Below the pieces are notes generated by a model. It was not told the origin of the DNA and ran no database searches. It saw nothing but the letters and a program-made list of their open reading frames with translations. Below are positions 7,768-15,797 of a DNA stretch of 64,000 nucleotides, piece after piece. Location: assembly GCA_037441525.1 (NCBI GenBank), contig JBBISA010000010.1, positions 1 through 64,000 of the forward strand, given 5' to 3'. Every line of letters starts with the position of its first letter. Position 1 is the first letter of the stretch. Both the position numbers and the translations under genes were made by a program. This stretch comes from SKVR01 sp037441525 (GTDB taxonomy: Bacteria > Bacteroidota > Bacteroidia > Bacteroidales > UBA7960).

Positions 7768-8568
7768 CTATCCTCCAATATTATGAAAACAATTGTTATG
7801 ATTGATGGTTCCCTTCTCCGGCTTTGCAAAAAGTGCGGCCTCAATGGCCTGCCTTATGCCCATTGTCCTGATATCGTATTCAAGGCCGGAAAAAAGGCAG
7901 GGTTTCATTTTGCCTGTGGGGGTAAGTCTTAAACGGTTACACTGGGTACAATCGCCCCCGGTGCCTCCCTGCACTACTCCAAAGTGGCCGGCAGAAAGAT
8001 TCATCTGGCTGATAAACCTTACCTGCAATCCATTTTCCTTACAATACTTTTTAACTGCCAGCGCATCTGGTTCATCAGCAGTTGATTTAGTAACACAATT
8101 AATTTTTACAGGATCAAGTCCGGCCTTTTTTGCTGCATCAATTCCGGCAAATACCATGCTAATATCTCCCCCACGCGTAATTTCTGAAAATTTAGTCGCA
8201 TCAATGGTGTCGAGACTAATATTTACCCTTCTCAATCCTGCTTCGGCCAGTGGAGTAGCAAACTGCTGAAGCAAAACCCCGTTGGTGGTAAGACCAATGT
8301 CCTTTACCCCATCAACCGATGAGATCATTCTTACCAGGTCAACAATATCTTTTCTCACCAGAGGTTCGCCTCCTGTAAGCCTTATTTTGTCGATACCAAG
8401 TGGAACTGCTATTGCCACAACTTCCTGAATTTCTTCATAAGTAAGTATATCAGAATGTTTAACCATGCAAACACCCTCTTCGGGCATGCAGTAGCGGCAT
8501 CGCAGGTTGCAGCGATCGGTAACTGCAATACGTAAATAATTGATGTGTCGGTTAAAAAGGTCTAACAT
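7768..8568 (-). CDS. moaA: GTP 3',8-cyclase MoaA, unusually short
   Basis: Radical-SAM enzyme starting Moco biosynthesis from GTP. The SAM-cluster motif CNLRCRYC gives Cys20, Cys24 and Cys27; 'LTGGEPLVR' follows at about 64-72. The second cluster is present as Cys207, Cys210 and Cys224, with 'CNRLRLTPTG' carrying the two Arg of the GTP site, and the protein ends in the functionally important Gly-Gly tail. At 266 residues it is some 50-60 shorter than usual. The missing part lies between 'QVRFISQMN' (190) and Cys207, where typical MoaA has about 60 residues and this one has 17. All catalytic elements remain, so the gene is probably functional. It overlaps moeA by 17 bp. Confidence 0.93.
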   Translation of the reverse strand: MLDLFNRHINYLRIAVTDRCNLRCRYCMPEEGVCMVKHSDILTYEEIQEVVAIAVPLGIDKIRLTGGEPLVRKDIVDLVRMISSVDGVKDIGLTTNGVLLQQFATPLAEAGLRRVNISLDTIDATKFSEITRGGDISMVFAGIDAAKKAGLDPVKINCVTKSTADEPDALAVKKYCKENGLQVRFISQMNLSAGHFGVVQGGTGGDCTQCNRLRLTPTGKMKPCLFSGLEYDIRTMGIRQAIEAALFAKPEKGTINHNNCFHNIGG

Positions 8569-9733
8569 TTACCAGCTCTTCTTTTTGTAGCTCAAAGGTA
8601 CCTATTTCGACCCTTAAAAGGGCTTTAGAAATGCTAACCGCGTATATATGCGCAGAACCATGATATGTTACGGGCAAAACCTTCCCTTCAGTTGTAATAT
8701 CGACGGGCAACCATTCAAGGCGATCGGCCTTTTTCCGGGTAAAGTTTTCGGCCATTGGCAGACTTAGCTCCACGGGTTTGTAATGGTAGCCCATCATTTT
8801 AAACAACAAGGGCTTTACAAATAATTCGAAATTGATAAAGGATGAAACAGGATTGCCAGGCAGCCCGATAACACACGATTTATCGGTTACCCCAAAAAGG
8901 GTGGGTCTGCCGGGCTTAACTGCAACTTTCTGAAAAAGAACTTCTACCTTGTTGCTGCGCATAGAATTGGGCACAAAATCGTATTCGCCCATACTTATAC
9001 CACCTGTAAGCAATACCAGATGGCTTTGTGCAAGTTCCCTGGCAATGGCCTCTTCTGTTTCCTTTTCAGCATCAGGGATGATACCCATATAATGTGGAAT
9101 ACAACCCATAGCACGTACCTGTGCCATTAGTTGCCACGAGTTGGAATTACGAATCTGGCCGGTGGCCGGTTTCTGATGGGGTTCAACAAGTTCATCACCG
9201 GTAGAAAGTATGGCCACTTTTGGCTGAACAGAAACAAGGGGGTTATTTGCCCCTGCTGCGGCCATTATGGCAATATGTGAAGAGGAAATAAGCTGGCCTT
9301 TGTGCAGTAATACATCACCTACTTTCACATCTTCGGCTTTGTAAGCAATATTTGTCTGGGTTTTTGATCCGGTAAATCTAATCTTTTCATCCCCTGCCAA
9401 TTCGGTTTGCTCCACCATTATTACCGTATCAGCGCCATCGGGAACCATGGCCCCGGTCATTATGCGCGAACATTCGCCCTCCGAAACTCTGAATTGTGGC
9501 ACCTTGCCGGCCGGAATGGTTTCGATAACCTTCATTGCATTGCCTAAATCGCTCCGGCGACAAGCAAAGCCATCCATGGCAGACTTGTTGAAAGGGGGCA
9601 TATCCAGATCAGAGATCACATCTTCAGCTAGAATCCTGTTGAGGGAATCCAACATGGCAACACGCTCAGAACCAATGGTTCGGGCAGAATCGATGATTAT
9701 TTCGAGAGCTTTTTCAAAACTGATCATAAGCAT
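8552..9733 (-). CDS. moeA: Molybdopterin molybdenumtransferase MoeA
   Basis: A 393-residue MoeA, which inserts molybdate into adenylylated molybdopterin, in the cytoplasm. Family signatures are visible: 'MPPFNKSAMDGFA' near residue 40-52, 'RIMTGAMVPDGADTVIMVE' near 88-106, 'ILSTGDELVEP', 'IRNSN', 'LTGGISMGEYDFV' (MPT-binding core) and 'VKPGRPTLFG...GLPGNPVS'. It is the first gene of the minus-strand series moeA-moaA-moaC and its 3' end overlaps the start of moaA, pointing to translational coupling. The first and third codons of the frame are both ATG-like options; the difference is two residues. The molybdate transporter genes start 220 bp away on the other strand. Confidence 0.95.
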   Translation of the reverse strand: MLMISFEKALEIIIDSARTIGSERVAMLDSLNRILAEDVISDLDMPPFNKSAMDGFACRRSDLGNAMKVIETIPAGKVPQFRVSEGECSRIMTGAMVPDGADTVIMVEQTELAGDEKIRFTGSKTQTNIAYKAEDVKVGDVLLHKGQLISSSHIAIMAAAGANNPLVSVQPKVAILSTGDELVEPHQKPATGQIRNSNSWQLMAQVRAMGCIPHYMGIIPDAEKETEEAIARELAQSHLVLLTGGISMGEYDFVPNSMRSNKVEVLFQKVAVKPGRPTLFGVTDKSCVIGLPGNPVSSFINFELFVKPLLFKMMGYHYKPVELSLPMAENFTRKKADRLEWLPVDITTEGKVLPVTYHGSAHIYAVSISKALLRVEIGTFELQKEELVNVRPF

Positions 9734-9921
9734 ATTCAGGTCTTACAAGATTTTTGTCCCATCGGGTGGTTACCGTAAAGTTAGGTCATAAAAAACACTT
9801 TACACAAAATAACCCTGCGATGAGCCAATTGACAGGGCAAAATTGCAAATAATCCGCCTATGAAACAGAAAAAAAGAACACTTTAATTCGCTCATAAGAA
9901 TGGGATTGCCGTGTTAAGTAC

Positions 9922-9929
9922 TACATTTG
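9922..9929 (+). promoter_or_regulatory. Bacteroidota -7 promoter box for modBC
   Basis: TACATTTG followed by C matches the TAnnTTTG -7 consensus. It places the transcript start near 9936, between the GTG at 9911 and the ATG at 9956, and therefore favours the ATG as the true modB start. Confidence 0.6.
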
Positions 9930-9955
9930 CCGGGAAAAGAATCTTGTTATTGCAA

Positions 9956-10744
9956 ATGCTTAACAACTGGAAAATACGAATATTCCTTGCTGCACTGAGT
10001 GGACTTATACTCCTGTTTATTGTGGCCCCGTTGCTGGGAATGATGCTCAGGACAACTCCACAGGAATACGTTCGCACCATTCAGGACGCTGAAGTTATTG
10101 GAAGCATCCGGATCACTCTTTTTTCATCCATGATTGCCACCCTTGTATTTGGAGTATTATCGCTTCCGCTTGCCTGGTTTCTTGCAAGAAAAGAATTTAT
10201 GTTGAAAGGCATTATTAATGGCATTATCGATTTACCGGTAGTGATACCCCATTCAGCGGCAGGTATTGCACTGCTGGGCATTGTATCGCGGGGAACTTTT
10301 ATTGGTCAGGCTGGCGAATGGGCAGGAATAAATTTCGTGGGCGGAATGGCCGGTGTTGTTGTGGCCATGGCATTTGTGAGCCTTCCCTTTGCCTTGAATG
10401 CTGCACGCGATGGGTTTTCCGCAGTGCCATCGCGCCTCGAAAAAGCAGCCTTAAACTTAGGCGCTTCGCCCGTTAGAGTTTTCTTCACGATTTCATTGCC
10501 GCTTGCCCGTCGGTCGGTAATATCGGGACTTGCGATGATGTGGGCACGTGGGTTGAGCGAATTTGGTGCGGTGATAATTATTGCTTACCACCCCATGGTT
10601 ACGCCGGTACTCATCTGGGAACGATTTGCGTCGTTTGGGCTTGCATGGGCCCGGCCGGTAGCAGCTGTTTTCATTGTTATATGCCTGGCGGTCTTTATTG
10701 TTTTACGTTGGTTATCAGGCAAGAGAGCTCATGTTAGAAATTAG
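9956..10744 (+). CDS. modB: Molybdate/tungstate ABC transporter permease
   Basis: A 262-residue ABC permease of the ModB/WtpB type, forming the membrane channel of a molybdate or tungstate importer. Five to six hydrophobic helices are visible, and the cytoplasmic EAA loop reads 'KAALNLGASPVRVFFTISLPL', followed by 'SEFGAVIII' typical of the molybdate group. I chose ATG at 9956 because a promoter -7 box sits at 9922-9929, downstream of the earlier GTG (9911). It overlaps modC by 14 bp. The usual periplasmic binding protein ModA is absent from the neighbourhood, but the adjacent Moco biosynthesis genes support molybdate or tungstate as substrate. Confidence 0.88.
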   Translation: MLNNWKIRIFLAALSGLILLFIVAPLLGMMLRTTPQEYVRTIQDAEVIGSIRITLFSSMIATLVFGVLSLPLAWFLARKEFMLKGIINGIIDLPVVIPHSAAGIALLGIVSRGTFIGQAGEWAGINFVGGMAGVVVAMAFVSLPFALNAARDGFSAVPSRLEKAALNLGASPVRVFFTISLPLARRSVISGLAMMWARGLSEFGAVIIIAYHPMVTPVLIWERFASFGLAWARPVAAVFIVICLAVFIVLRWLSGKRAHVRN

Positions 10745-11786
10745 GAACATAGAGGTAAAATTGGGAGATTTTCAACTGAAAGATTTTTCTCTCACGGTTG
10801 AAAAAGGGGACTATTTCTCCATCCTGGGGTTGTCAGGGGCGGGAAAAACCGTTTTACTTGAAGTTATTGCCGGTCTGGTAAAACCCACTTCCGGATCTAT
10901 CTGGCTTGGGGGAGAAGACATTACTTTCCGGAACATTCAAAAAAGGCAGGTAGGTTTGGTTTACCAGGATATGGCGCTTTTTCCGCACTTGTCGGTTTAT
11001 GAGAACATTGCCTATGCACTCCAATCAAAAAAAATAAACAAAACTGATAAGGCCCGCGCTATTGAAAAATTGGCACATAAAACCCAAGTTACTCATTTGC
11101 TGCATCGCTACCCTGGAACTTTATCGGGTGGTGAGGCGCAGCGTGTTGCCCTTGCCCGCACCCTTGCTGCTACTCCATCGGTTTTACTGCTCGATGAACC
11201 ACTTGCCAGTCTCGATATTAAGCTGAGGCATGAACTGCGCGATTTGCTCCGGCAGTTACATGAGGAAGGAACTACCATATTGCATGTTACACACGACCCC
11301 ATAGAAGCAGCATCATTAAGCCGGAAAACAGCAGTGATTGATAATGGCAGGCTTGTTCAATGTGGTTTCACTATGGAAGTGTTGCGCAATCCTGCAACTG
11401 AGTTCGTAGCCAGGTTCAGCGGTGTGAAAAACGTGTTTAATTGCAGGTTTGGAGAATCCAACGACCATGAAGGGCTTTTTGAAGCTCTTACCGTGAATGG
11501 AACATCCGTTACCCTGATAAGCCAGCCCCATAAAAGCACCGGGGTTATCCTGGTACCTGCCGAAGATATAATTGTTTCGGAGCAACATCCCGAAACCAGC
11601 GCTACCAATTGCTTTCAGGGCATAGTCACAGAAATCATTACCACCCAACACGGTATTGAATTAAAAATACAAACCCGTGATGAATTTTCAGTTTTGGTGA
11701 GCCGGAGATCAGTTGAAAAACTTGGACTCGAACCGGGAAAGAAAGTGTGGATTGCATTTAAGGCTTCAGCAGTAAAGATGCTATAG
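10731..11786 (+). CDS. modC: Molybdate/tungstate ABC transporter ATPase with TOBE domain
   Basis: A 351-residue ABC ATPase powering the ModB permease. Walker A 'GLSGAGKT' near residue 36-43, Q-loop 'VYQDMALFPHLS', signature 'LSGGEAQR', Walker B 'VLLLDEPLASLD' and H-loop 'HVTHDP' are all present. Residues about 230-351 form a regulatory region ending in a TOBE-like domain ('VTEIITTQHGIELKIQT') that in this family binds oxyanion. The start chosen is ATG at 10731 ('MLEIRNIEV'), which overlaps the modB stop; the frame is open further upstream but without a sensible start. Confidence 0.9.
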   Translation: MLEIRNIEVKLGDFQLKDFSLTVEKGDYFSILGLSGAGKTVLLEVIAGLVKPTSGSIWLGGEDITFRNIQKRQVGLVYQDMALFPHLSVYENIAYALQSKKINKTDKARAIEKLAHKTQVTHLLHRYPGTLSGGEAQRVALARTLAATPSVLLLDEPLASLDIKLRHELRDLLRQLHEEGTTILHVTHDPIEAASLSRKTAVIDNGRLVQCGFTMEVLRNPATEFVARFSGVKNVFNCRFGESNDHEGLFEALTVNGTSVTLISQPHKSTGVILVPAEDIIVSEQHPETSATNCFQGIVTEIITTQHGIELKIQTRDEFSVLVSRRSVEKLGLEPGKKVWIAFKASAVKML

Positions 11787-11875
11787 CTCTGCTATTAAAT
11801 TCTGAATTGGGTGATGCATTTCGGATGCACTTTCCTGACATGTAAACCAGGTTACTCCCCAGTTGAATGTATCCT

Positions 11876-13105
11876 TCAGGGTTGCTCTGCAACTGATTGG
11901 TATATTTGATGGTAGGTTTTAATTCCGTCACCGAGATTAAAAAACTCAAGGGCTTTGGCTCTGATAATTGAGCGGTCGGTTTTCAACAGATCATCTATTT
12001 TACCTATGGCCCTCATCATCTCATCATCAGAAAAATCTCCGAGCACAAGGCAGGTTCTTTCATCCGCAAAAAGCATCTCAGTATCGCCTACCCCGGCATT
12101 ACAAACCAAGGGAATACCCATACTCAGTATTTCGGCCTGCTTGGTTGGGCTGCTGGCCTTTTTCGAAAATACCGGCTTAATAAAAAAAACCGATAACCCT
12201 GACAAAGCCAGATAGGCAGGTACCATATTGCGGGTTGCGCAGCTAATCACAATATCGGTGTGTAAAACATTCTGTTCTGACGCAAGCTTTTGAATATGCG
12301 CCGGGTCATCGCCCGAAATAATAAGAAATTTCGCCTGAGGATATTTTTTTTTCAGAAGGCTAAAAAACCTTATCATCTCCCGGGTCATATACCAGGTACC
12401 AAATGAACCAAGATAGGACAGTACAAAATTATGCTCTTTCAGGCCCAAATTATCCCTCAGTTTTTCCAGAGTTTTATTTTCAACATTTTCAGGTGAGAAT
12501 AATTGAGTATCAGTGCAACAGGGGATGATGCTGGTTTTTTGTTCCGCCTTATCGCCAAACAATTCTTTGATCACTCCGCGACCATTATGGGTAAGACTTA
12601 TAACCGCATCGGCATAATGAAAAAAATCCTTCTCACGTTTTTTAAAATATCCATACATATACTTATAGGCAGGATTCTTCAGATTCCAAATACCCCCTTC
12701 AATGCGCTCATCGGCCCAGAAACCACGCATATCAAAAACAAATTTCACCCCGAACCGCCTTTTTAAGTCTAAGCCTGCCAAGGCAGCTATATAACTGCGG
12801 CAATGAACAATATCAAACTTTTCGGCCTGGTGAAACTGTCTGCACTTCCTTTTTATCCTCACTATATCCAAAATCTTTGATAACCCCGGAGGTTGTTTTG
12901 AAAAAGGCAGTGGTTGCCAGTGAATACCGGCATCTGATAAAAGGTTAGCCACTTCCAGTTTTTCAGCCGGGGCAATGTGGCTTTTTTCACAGCTTACTAT
13001 GGTAATTGAATGTCCTAAACGCGATAAACCCATCAGATAGGGTATTACCTGTGATCGCCCAAGGGGGTCGGTCATGCCATCGTATGATATGTAAAGTACT
13101 TTCAC
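11876..13105 (-). CDS. Glycosyltransferase family 4
   Basis: A 409-residue GT-B glycosyltransferase. The N-terminal half opens with 'MKVLYISYDGMTDPLGRSQVIPYL', and the C-terminal domain carries 'SYLGSFGTWYM', 'LIISGDDP', 'LSVFFIKP' and 'SSPTKQAEILSMGIPLVCN', which matches the donor-binding E-x7-E-like region of GT4 enzymes (Glu in 'KQAEILSMG'). It probably adds a sugar to a cell-surface glycan, but donor and acceptor cannot be read from sequence. It is monocistronic, with no other polysaccharide genes beside it. Confidence 0.85.
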   Translation of the reverse strand: MKVLYISYDGMTDPLGRSQVIPYLMGLSRLGHSITIVSCEKSHIAPAEKLEVANLLSDAGIHWQPLPFSKQPPGLSKILDIVRIKRKCRQFHQAEKFDIVHCRSYIAALAGLDLKRRFGVKFVFDMRGFWADERIEGGIWNLKNPAYKYMYGYFKKREKDFFHYADAVISLTHNGRGVIKELFGDKAEQKTSIIPCCTDTQLFSPENVENKTLEKLRDNLGLKEHNFVLSYLGSFGTWYMTREMIRFFSLLKKKYPQAKFLIISGDDPAHIQKLASEQNVLHTDIVISCATRNMVPAYLALSGLSVFFIKPVFSKKASSPTKQAEILSMGIPLVCNAGVGDTEMLFADERTCLVLGDFSDDEMMRAIGKIDDLLKTDRSIIRAKALEFFNLGDGIKTYHQIYQSVAEQP

Positions 13106-13382
13106 TGTTTTACCTGCTATCCTCTTTTATTTCCAAACTGACCCATAAAAACCTATTGCCTTATCGAAAAAATCTTCCGAAATAAATAGCATCAAAAATA
13201 AATAACTTTTCGCGCTGTCAGGTGGTTGTCGGAGAAAGAAATCACAATCATAAAATGGTAGTCAAAACGCAAAAATTATCCTTCTGTTTATAATTTCATT
13301 TAGTAAATCTCCTAAAAACAATAACTGATCTAAAGGGGTAAAACATTTGTTCAGTTTATTTGAAAATTATCGGGAAATAACC
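13106..13382. other. AT-rich intergenic region
   Basis: Divergent spacer between the glycosyltransferase and the small gene at 13432. I see no coding frame; the right end holds the -33 element of the promoter described next. Confidence 0.5.
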
Positions 13383-13390
13383 TAAATTTG
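13359..13390 (+). promoter_or_regulatory. Promoter of the 58-residue small gene
   Basis: TTTG at 13359-13362 and TAAATTTG at 13383-13390 are separated by exactly 20 bases, fitting the Bacteroidota -33/-7 pattern. The predicted 5' leader before the ATG at 13432 is about 35 bases. Confidence 0.65.
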
Positions 13391-13431
13391 CCGTGGGACA
13401 CTTGGTTTTAATTACAAAAAAAGGTATTGGT

Positions 13432-13608
13432 ATGAACACTATCAACAACCGCACTGGCAGAATCAAGGCACATCTGAAATACAGCCTTGCCCAGAGCAGC
13501 CTGTCCAATACCAGGCTCTACAAAAGTATTGAAAGGCAAAACAAGGAGAACAAAGCCATGATGGAAATGTGGGACTATTATCTGAACTTCACCCGACTGG
13601 AGTTCTGA
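13432..13608 (+). CDS. Small uncharacterised protein, 58 aa
   Basis: A basic, hydrophilic 58-residue protein ending 'MEMWDYYLNFTRLEF'. It is likely helical, without signal peptide or membrane segment, and I recognise no family. Three things argue that it is real: a well-spaced -33/-7 promoter just upstream, an ATG 40 bases after the -7 box, and a terminator-like hairpin about 90 bases downstream. The frame opens slightly earlier (13393) but that codon would lie at the transcript start, so the ATG at 13432 is preferred. Function unknown. Confidence 0.55.
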   Translation: MNTINNRTGRIKAHLKYSLAQSSLSNTRLYKSIERQNKENKAMMEMWDYYLNFTRLEF

Positions 13609-13697
13609 TATCCCAACCTGAATGGAACAGGAAAAGCTTTGAAAATAACCCGGCATCAAGTACCTGCATTGTATTTACGGCAGAAAACCTTACTAAA

Positions 13698-13730
13698 CAA
13701 AACGCCCTGGTAGTTTTCAGAGCTTTTTTG
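13698..13730 (+). terminator. Terminator-like hairpin after the small gene
   Basis: GCCCTG pairs with CAGAGC (one mismatch) around an 8-nt loop and is followed by six T. The stem is short, so the call is moderate. Confidence 0.45.
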
Positions 13731-13802
13731 TTTTTATTAAACCCTGATTAATTTCAATTGTGTATTATTGTTCGAAATTTTTAATCATCAAACAACTGAA
13801 TA

Positions 13803-15245
13803 ATGAAAAACCCCCGCAAGCTAATTATTGGATTGATTGCCATTGCATTAGCAACATCATGCAACCCATCAGCACAAAAGAATTCATCACAGCAAACTCT
13901 CCCAAAACCCAAAAATATAATCATTCTGATTGGTGATGGCATGGGATTTAACCATGTAAAATCTGCCAATTATTATAACCATGGGACAGACAATGCCCAG
14001 ATTTTTGAACAAAGCGACTGGACTCATTTTGCTTTAACCACTTACCCTTCAATAATCTCAACCCGCAGCGGCGATACGCTATTCAGCACGGGCTATAATC
14101 CACGGGAAGCCTTTGCCAACAGCAGATATGTTATGGCAGATTACACCGATTCGGGAGCAGGCGGCACAAGCCTTTCGACCGGCAGGAAATCATACAACGG
14201 CACGATTGCCCTTGGTATTCACGGCGATACGCTTGTGCACATGAGCCAGGCGGCGAAAGCTTTGGGCAAAGCAATAGGTGTAGTTTCGAGTGTACAGCTT
14301 AGCCATGCCACTCCGGCCAGCTTTGCCGCCCACAATCAACACAGGAACAATTATGCACAAATTGCCCGGTATATGTTTTTCAACACATCACTCGATGTAA
14401 TAATGGCAGCGGGCAACCCCGATTTTGATAATGATGGTAACCCTGCGCAAACAGATGGAAGATATGCCGGAGGAAACGAAATATGGAATGCCCTGAAACT
14501 GAACGATGGACGCGCAGTATTTGAAACCCAGGAGGGAACTTTCAGGGTGCGTGATGCCAATGGAGATGGTACTCCCGATCCCTGGCACCTGATTCAAACC
14601 CGCGATGAGTTTAAACAGCTGGCTTCCGGCAATACACCCCGAAGGATTCTGGGTGTACCTATGGTAAACACCACTCTGCGGCAGGCTCGCACCTCCATTT
14701 CGGAGCATACCCTGCCATTTCAAACCCAAATAAACGAAAGTATCCCCACCCTTGAGGAAATGACCCGTGCTGCATTGAATGTACTGAATCAAAACTCCAA
14801 GGGATTTTTTGTTATGATTGAAGGGGGCGCCATTGATTGGGCAAGCCATAGCAATCAGACCGACAGGTTGATTGAAGAGCAAACCGATTTCAACAATGCC
14901 ATTAACGCCGTTGTAGAATGGGTTGAAAAAAACAGCAACTGGAACGAAACCCTGGTAATTATAACCGCTGATCATGAAACCGGCTACATTTCCGGACCCG
15001 GCGAACCCTCTCCACGTTACCCCAACCTGGTAAACAATGGCAAAGGCAACCTGCCCGGATTGCAGTGGAATTCAGAAGACCACACCAACAAACTGGTGCC
15101 TTTCTATGCCAAAGGTCCCGGAGCAGAGCAGTTCAGATTCTTTGCCCGTGAAAACGACCCTGTGTATGGCCCGTTTATTCAGAATACCGATATAGCTGCA
15201 CTTGTATTCCTGATGTGGGGTAAGCCACAACTATATCAGAGATAA
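13803..15245 (+). CDS. Alkaline phosphatase, lipoprotein
   Basis: A 480-residue PhoA-superfamily phosphatase. The N-terminal signal ends in a lipobox with Cys20 ('LATSCN'), so it is probably lipid-anchored and exported. Metal-binding 'ILIGDGMGF' is near residue 41-49; the nucleophile region reads 'TDSGAGGTSLSTGRKSYN'; 'MIEGGAIDWASHSN' supplies further Asp and His ligands; and 'IITADHETG' carries the final metal-binding Asp-His. A DxDxDG-like stretch 'DANGDGTPD' occurs in the middle insert and may bind Ca2+. It likely releases phosphate from organic esters in the envelope. The ATG start directly precedes the signal sequence. Confidence 0.93.
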   Translation: MKNPRKLIIGLIAIALATSCNPSAQKNSSQQTLPKPKNIIILIGDGMGFNHVKSANYYNHGTDNAQIFEQSDWTHFALTTYPSIISTRSGDTLFSTGYNPREAFANSRYVMADYTDSGAGGTSLSTGRKSYNGTIALGIHGDTLVHMSQAAKALGKAIGVVSSVQLSHATPASFAAHNQHRNNYAQIARYMFFNTSLDVIMAAGNPDFDNDGNPAQTDGRYAGGNEIWNALKLNDGRAVFETQEGTFRVRDANGDGTPDPWHLIQTRDEFKQLASGNTPRRILGVPMVNTTLRQARTSISEHTLPFQTQINESIPTLEEMTRAALNVLNQNSKGFFVMIEGGAIDWASHSNQTDRLIEEQTDFNNAINAVVEWVEKNSNWNETLVIITADHETGYISGPGEPSPRYPNLVNNGKGNLPGLQWNSEDHTNKLVPFYAKGPGAEQFRFFARENDPVYGPFIQNTDIAALVFLMWGKPQLYQR

Positions 15246-15258
15246 TCTGATGTGACTC

Positions 15259-15315
15259 TAAAAAGAAAAGCCTGCAAGCAGGTTTCTGATCTGCTTTCAA
15301 GCTTTTTCTTTAAGT
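15259..15315. terminator. Bidirectional terminator region
   Basis: Nested inverted repeats lie between the convergent phosphatase and DUF4625 genes: AAGCAG/CTGCTT inside an outer AAAGAAAAGC / GCTTTTTCTTT pairing, with T-rich ends on both strands. Confidence 0.5.
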
Positions 15316-15326
15316 ACTAAGAAGTA

Positions 15327-15761
15327 TTACTCATCAATATGAATGTCTACCGAAATGAATGCTTCATTTCCTGCCTTATCAAGAGCATAAATGGTAAAAT
15401 GGTATTCACCATGCTCAGCATTTGCAGGTATTGGAATATCAAGGTGAATATGCCTGTTTCGGCCTGAAATATCCATTATGGTATCCCAATGCCATTCAAT
15501 CCCGTTGAGCACAGATGATTTGTGAGAATGACCACCTGCACTATGAATATCAATCTTTACCTGCTGCAAACCAATATTATCAGATACCTCAGCATCTAAA
15601 TGAATGGTTTCGCCTGGATGAAAATGATCGTCATCGGCCGGAGACAGCAGTTCTATTAAGGGTATTTCAGTGTCGTTATCTTTGTTGCACGCTTTAAAAA
15701 ACGGCGTAATAATTATAAACGAAACAATTACCAGGGTTGATTTTAAAACATTGTTTTTCAT
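15327..15761 (-). CDS. DUF4625 His-rich lipoprotein
   Basis: A 144-residue DUF4625 protein with a signal peptide and lipobox Cys25 ('FFKACNKD'). Twelve histidines are spread through the mature part, in clusters such as 'DDDHFHPGETIH', 'GGHSHKS' and 'NRHIHLDI', which suggests metal binding. The fold is probably an Ig-like beta sandwich ('DKAGNEAFISVDIHI'). It follows the TonB receptor by 36 bases and is almost certainly its operon partner, likely presenting or scavenging the ligand at the surface. Metal identity is not visible in the sequence. Confidence 0.85.
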   Translation of the reverse strand: MKNNVLKSTLVIVSFIIITPFFKACNKDNDTEIPLIELLSPADDDHFHPGETIHLDAEVSDNIGLQQVKIDIHSAGGHSHKSSVLNGIEWHWDTIMDISGRNRHIHLDIPIPANAEHGEYHFTIYALDKAGNEAFISVDIHIDE

Positions 15762-15797
15762 ACTAAAAAGATTTATTATTGTTAAGCAAACTTGAAA

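Noticed and set aside
9911..9955. GTG start of modB at 9911
   Set aside because: The -7 promoter box at 9922-9929 lies inside this extension, so translation from 9911 is unlikely.
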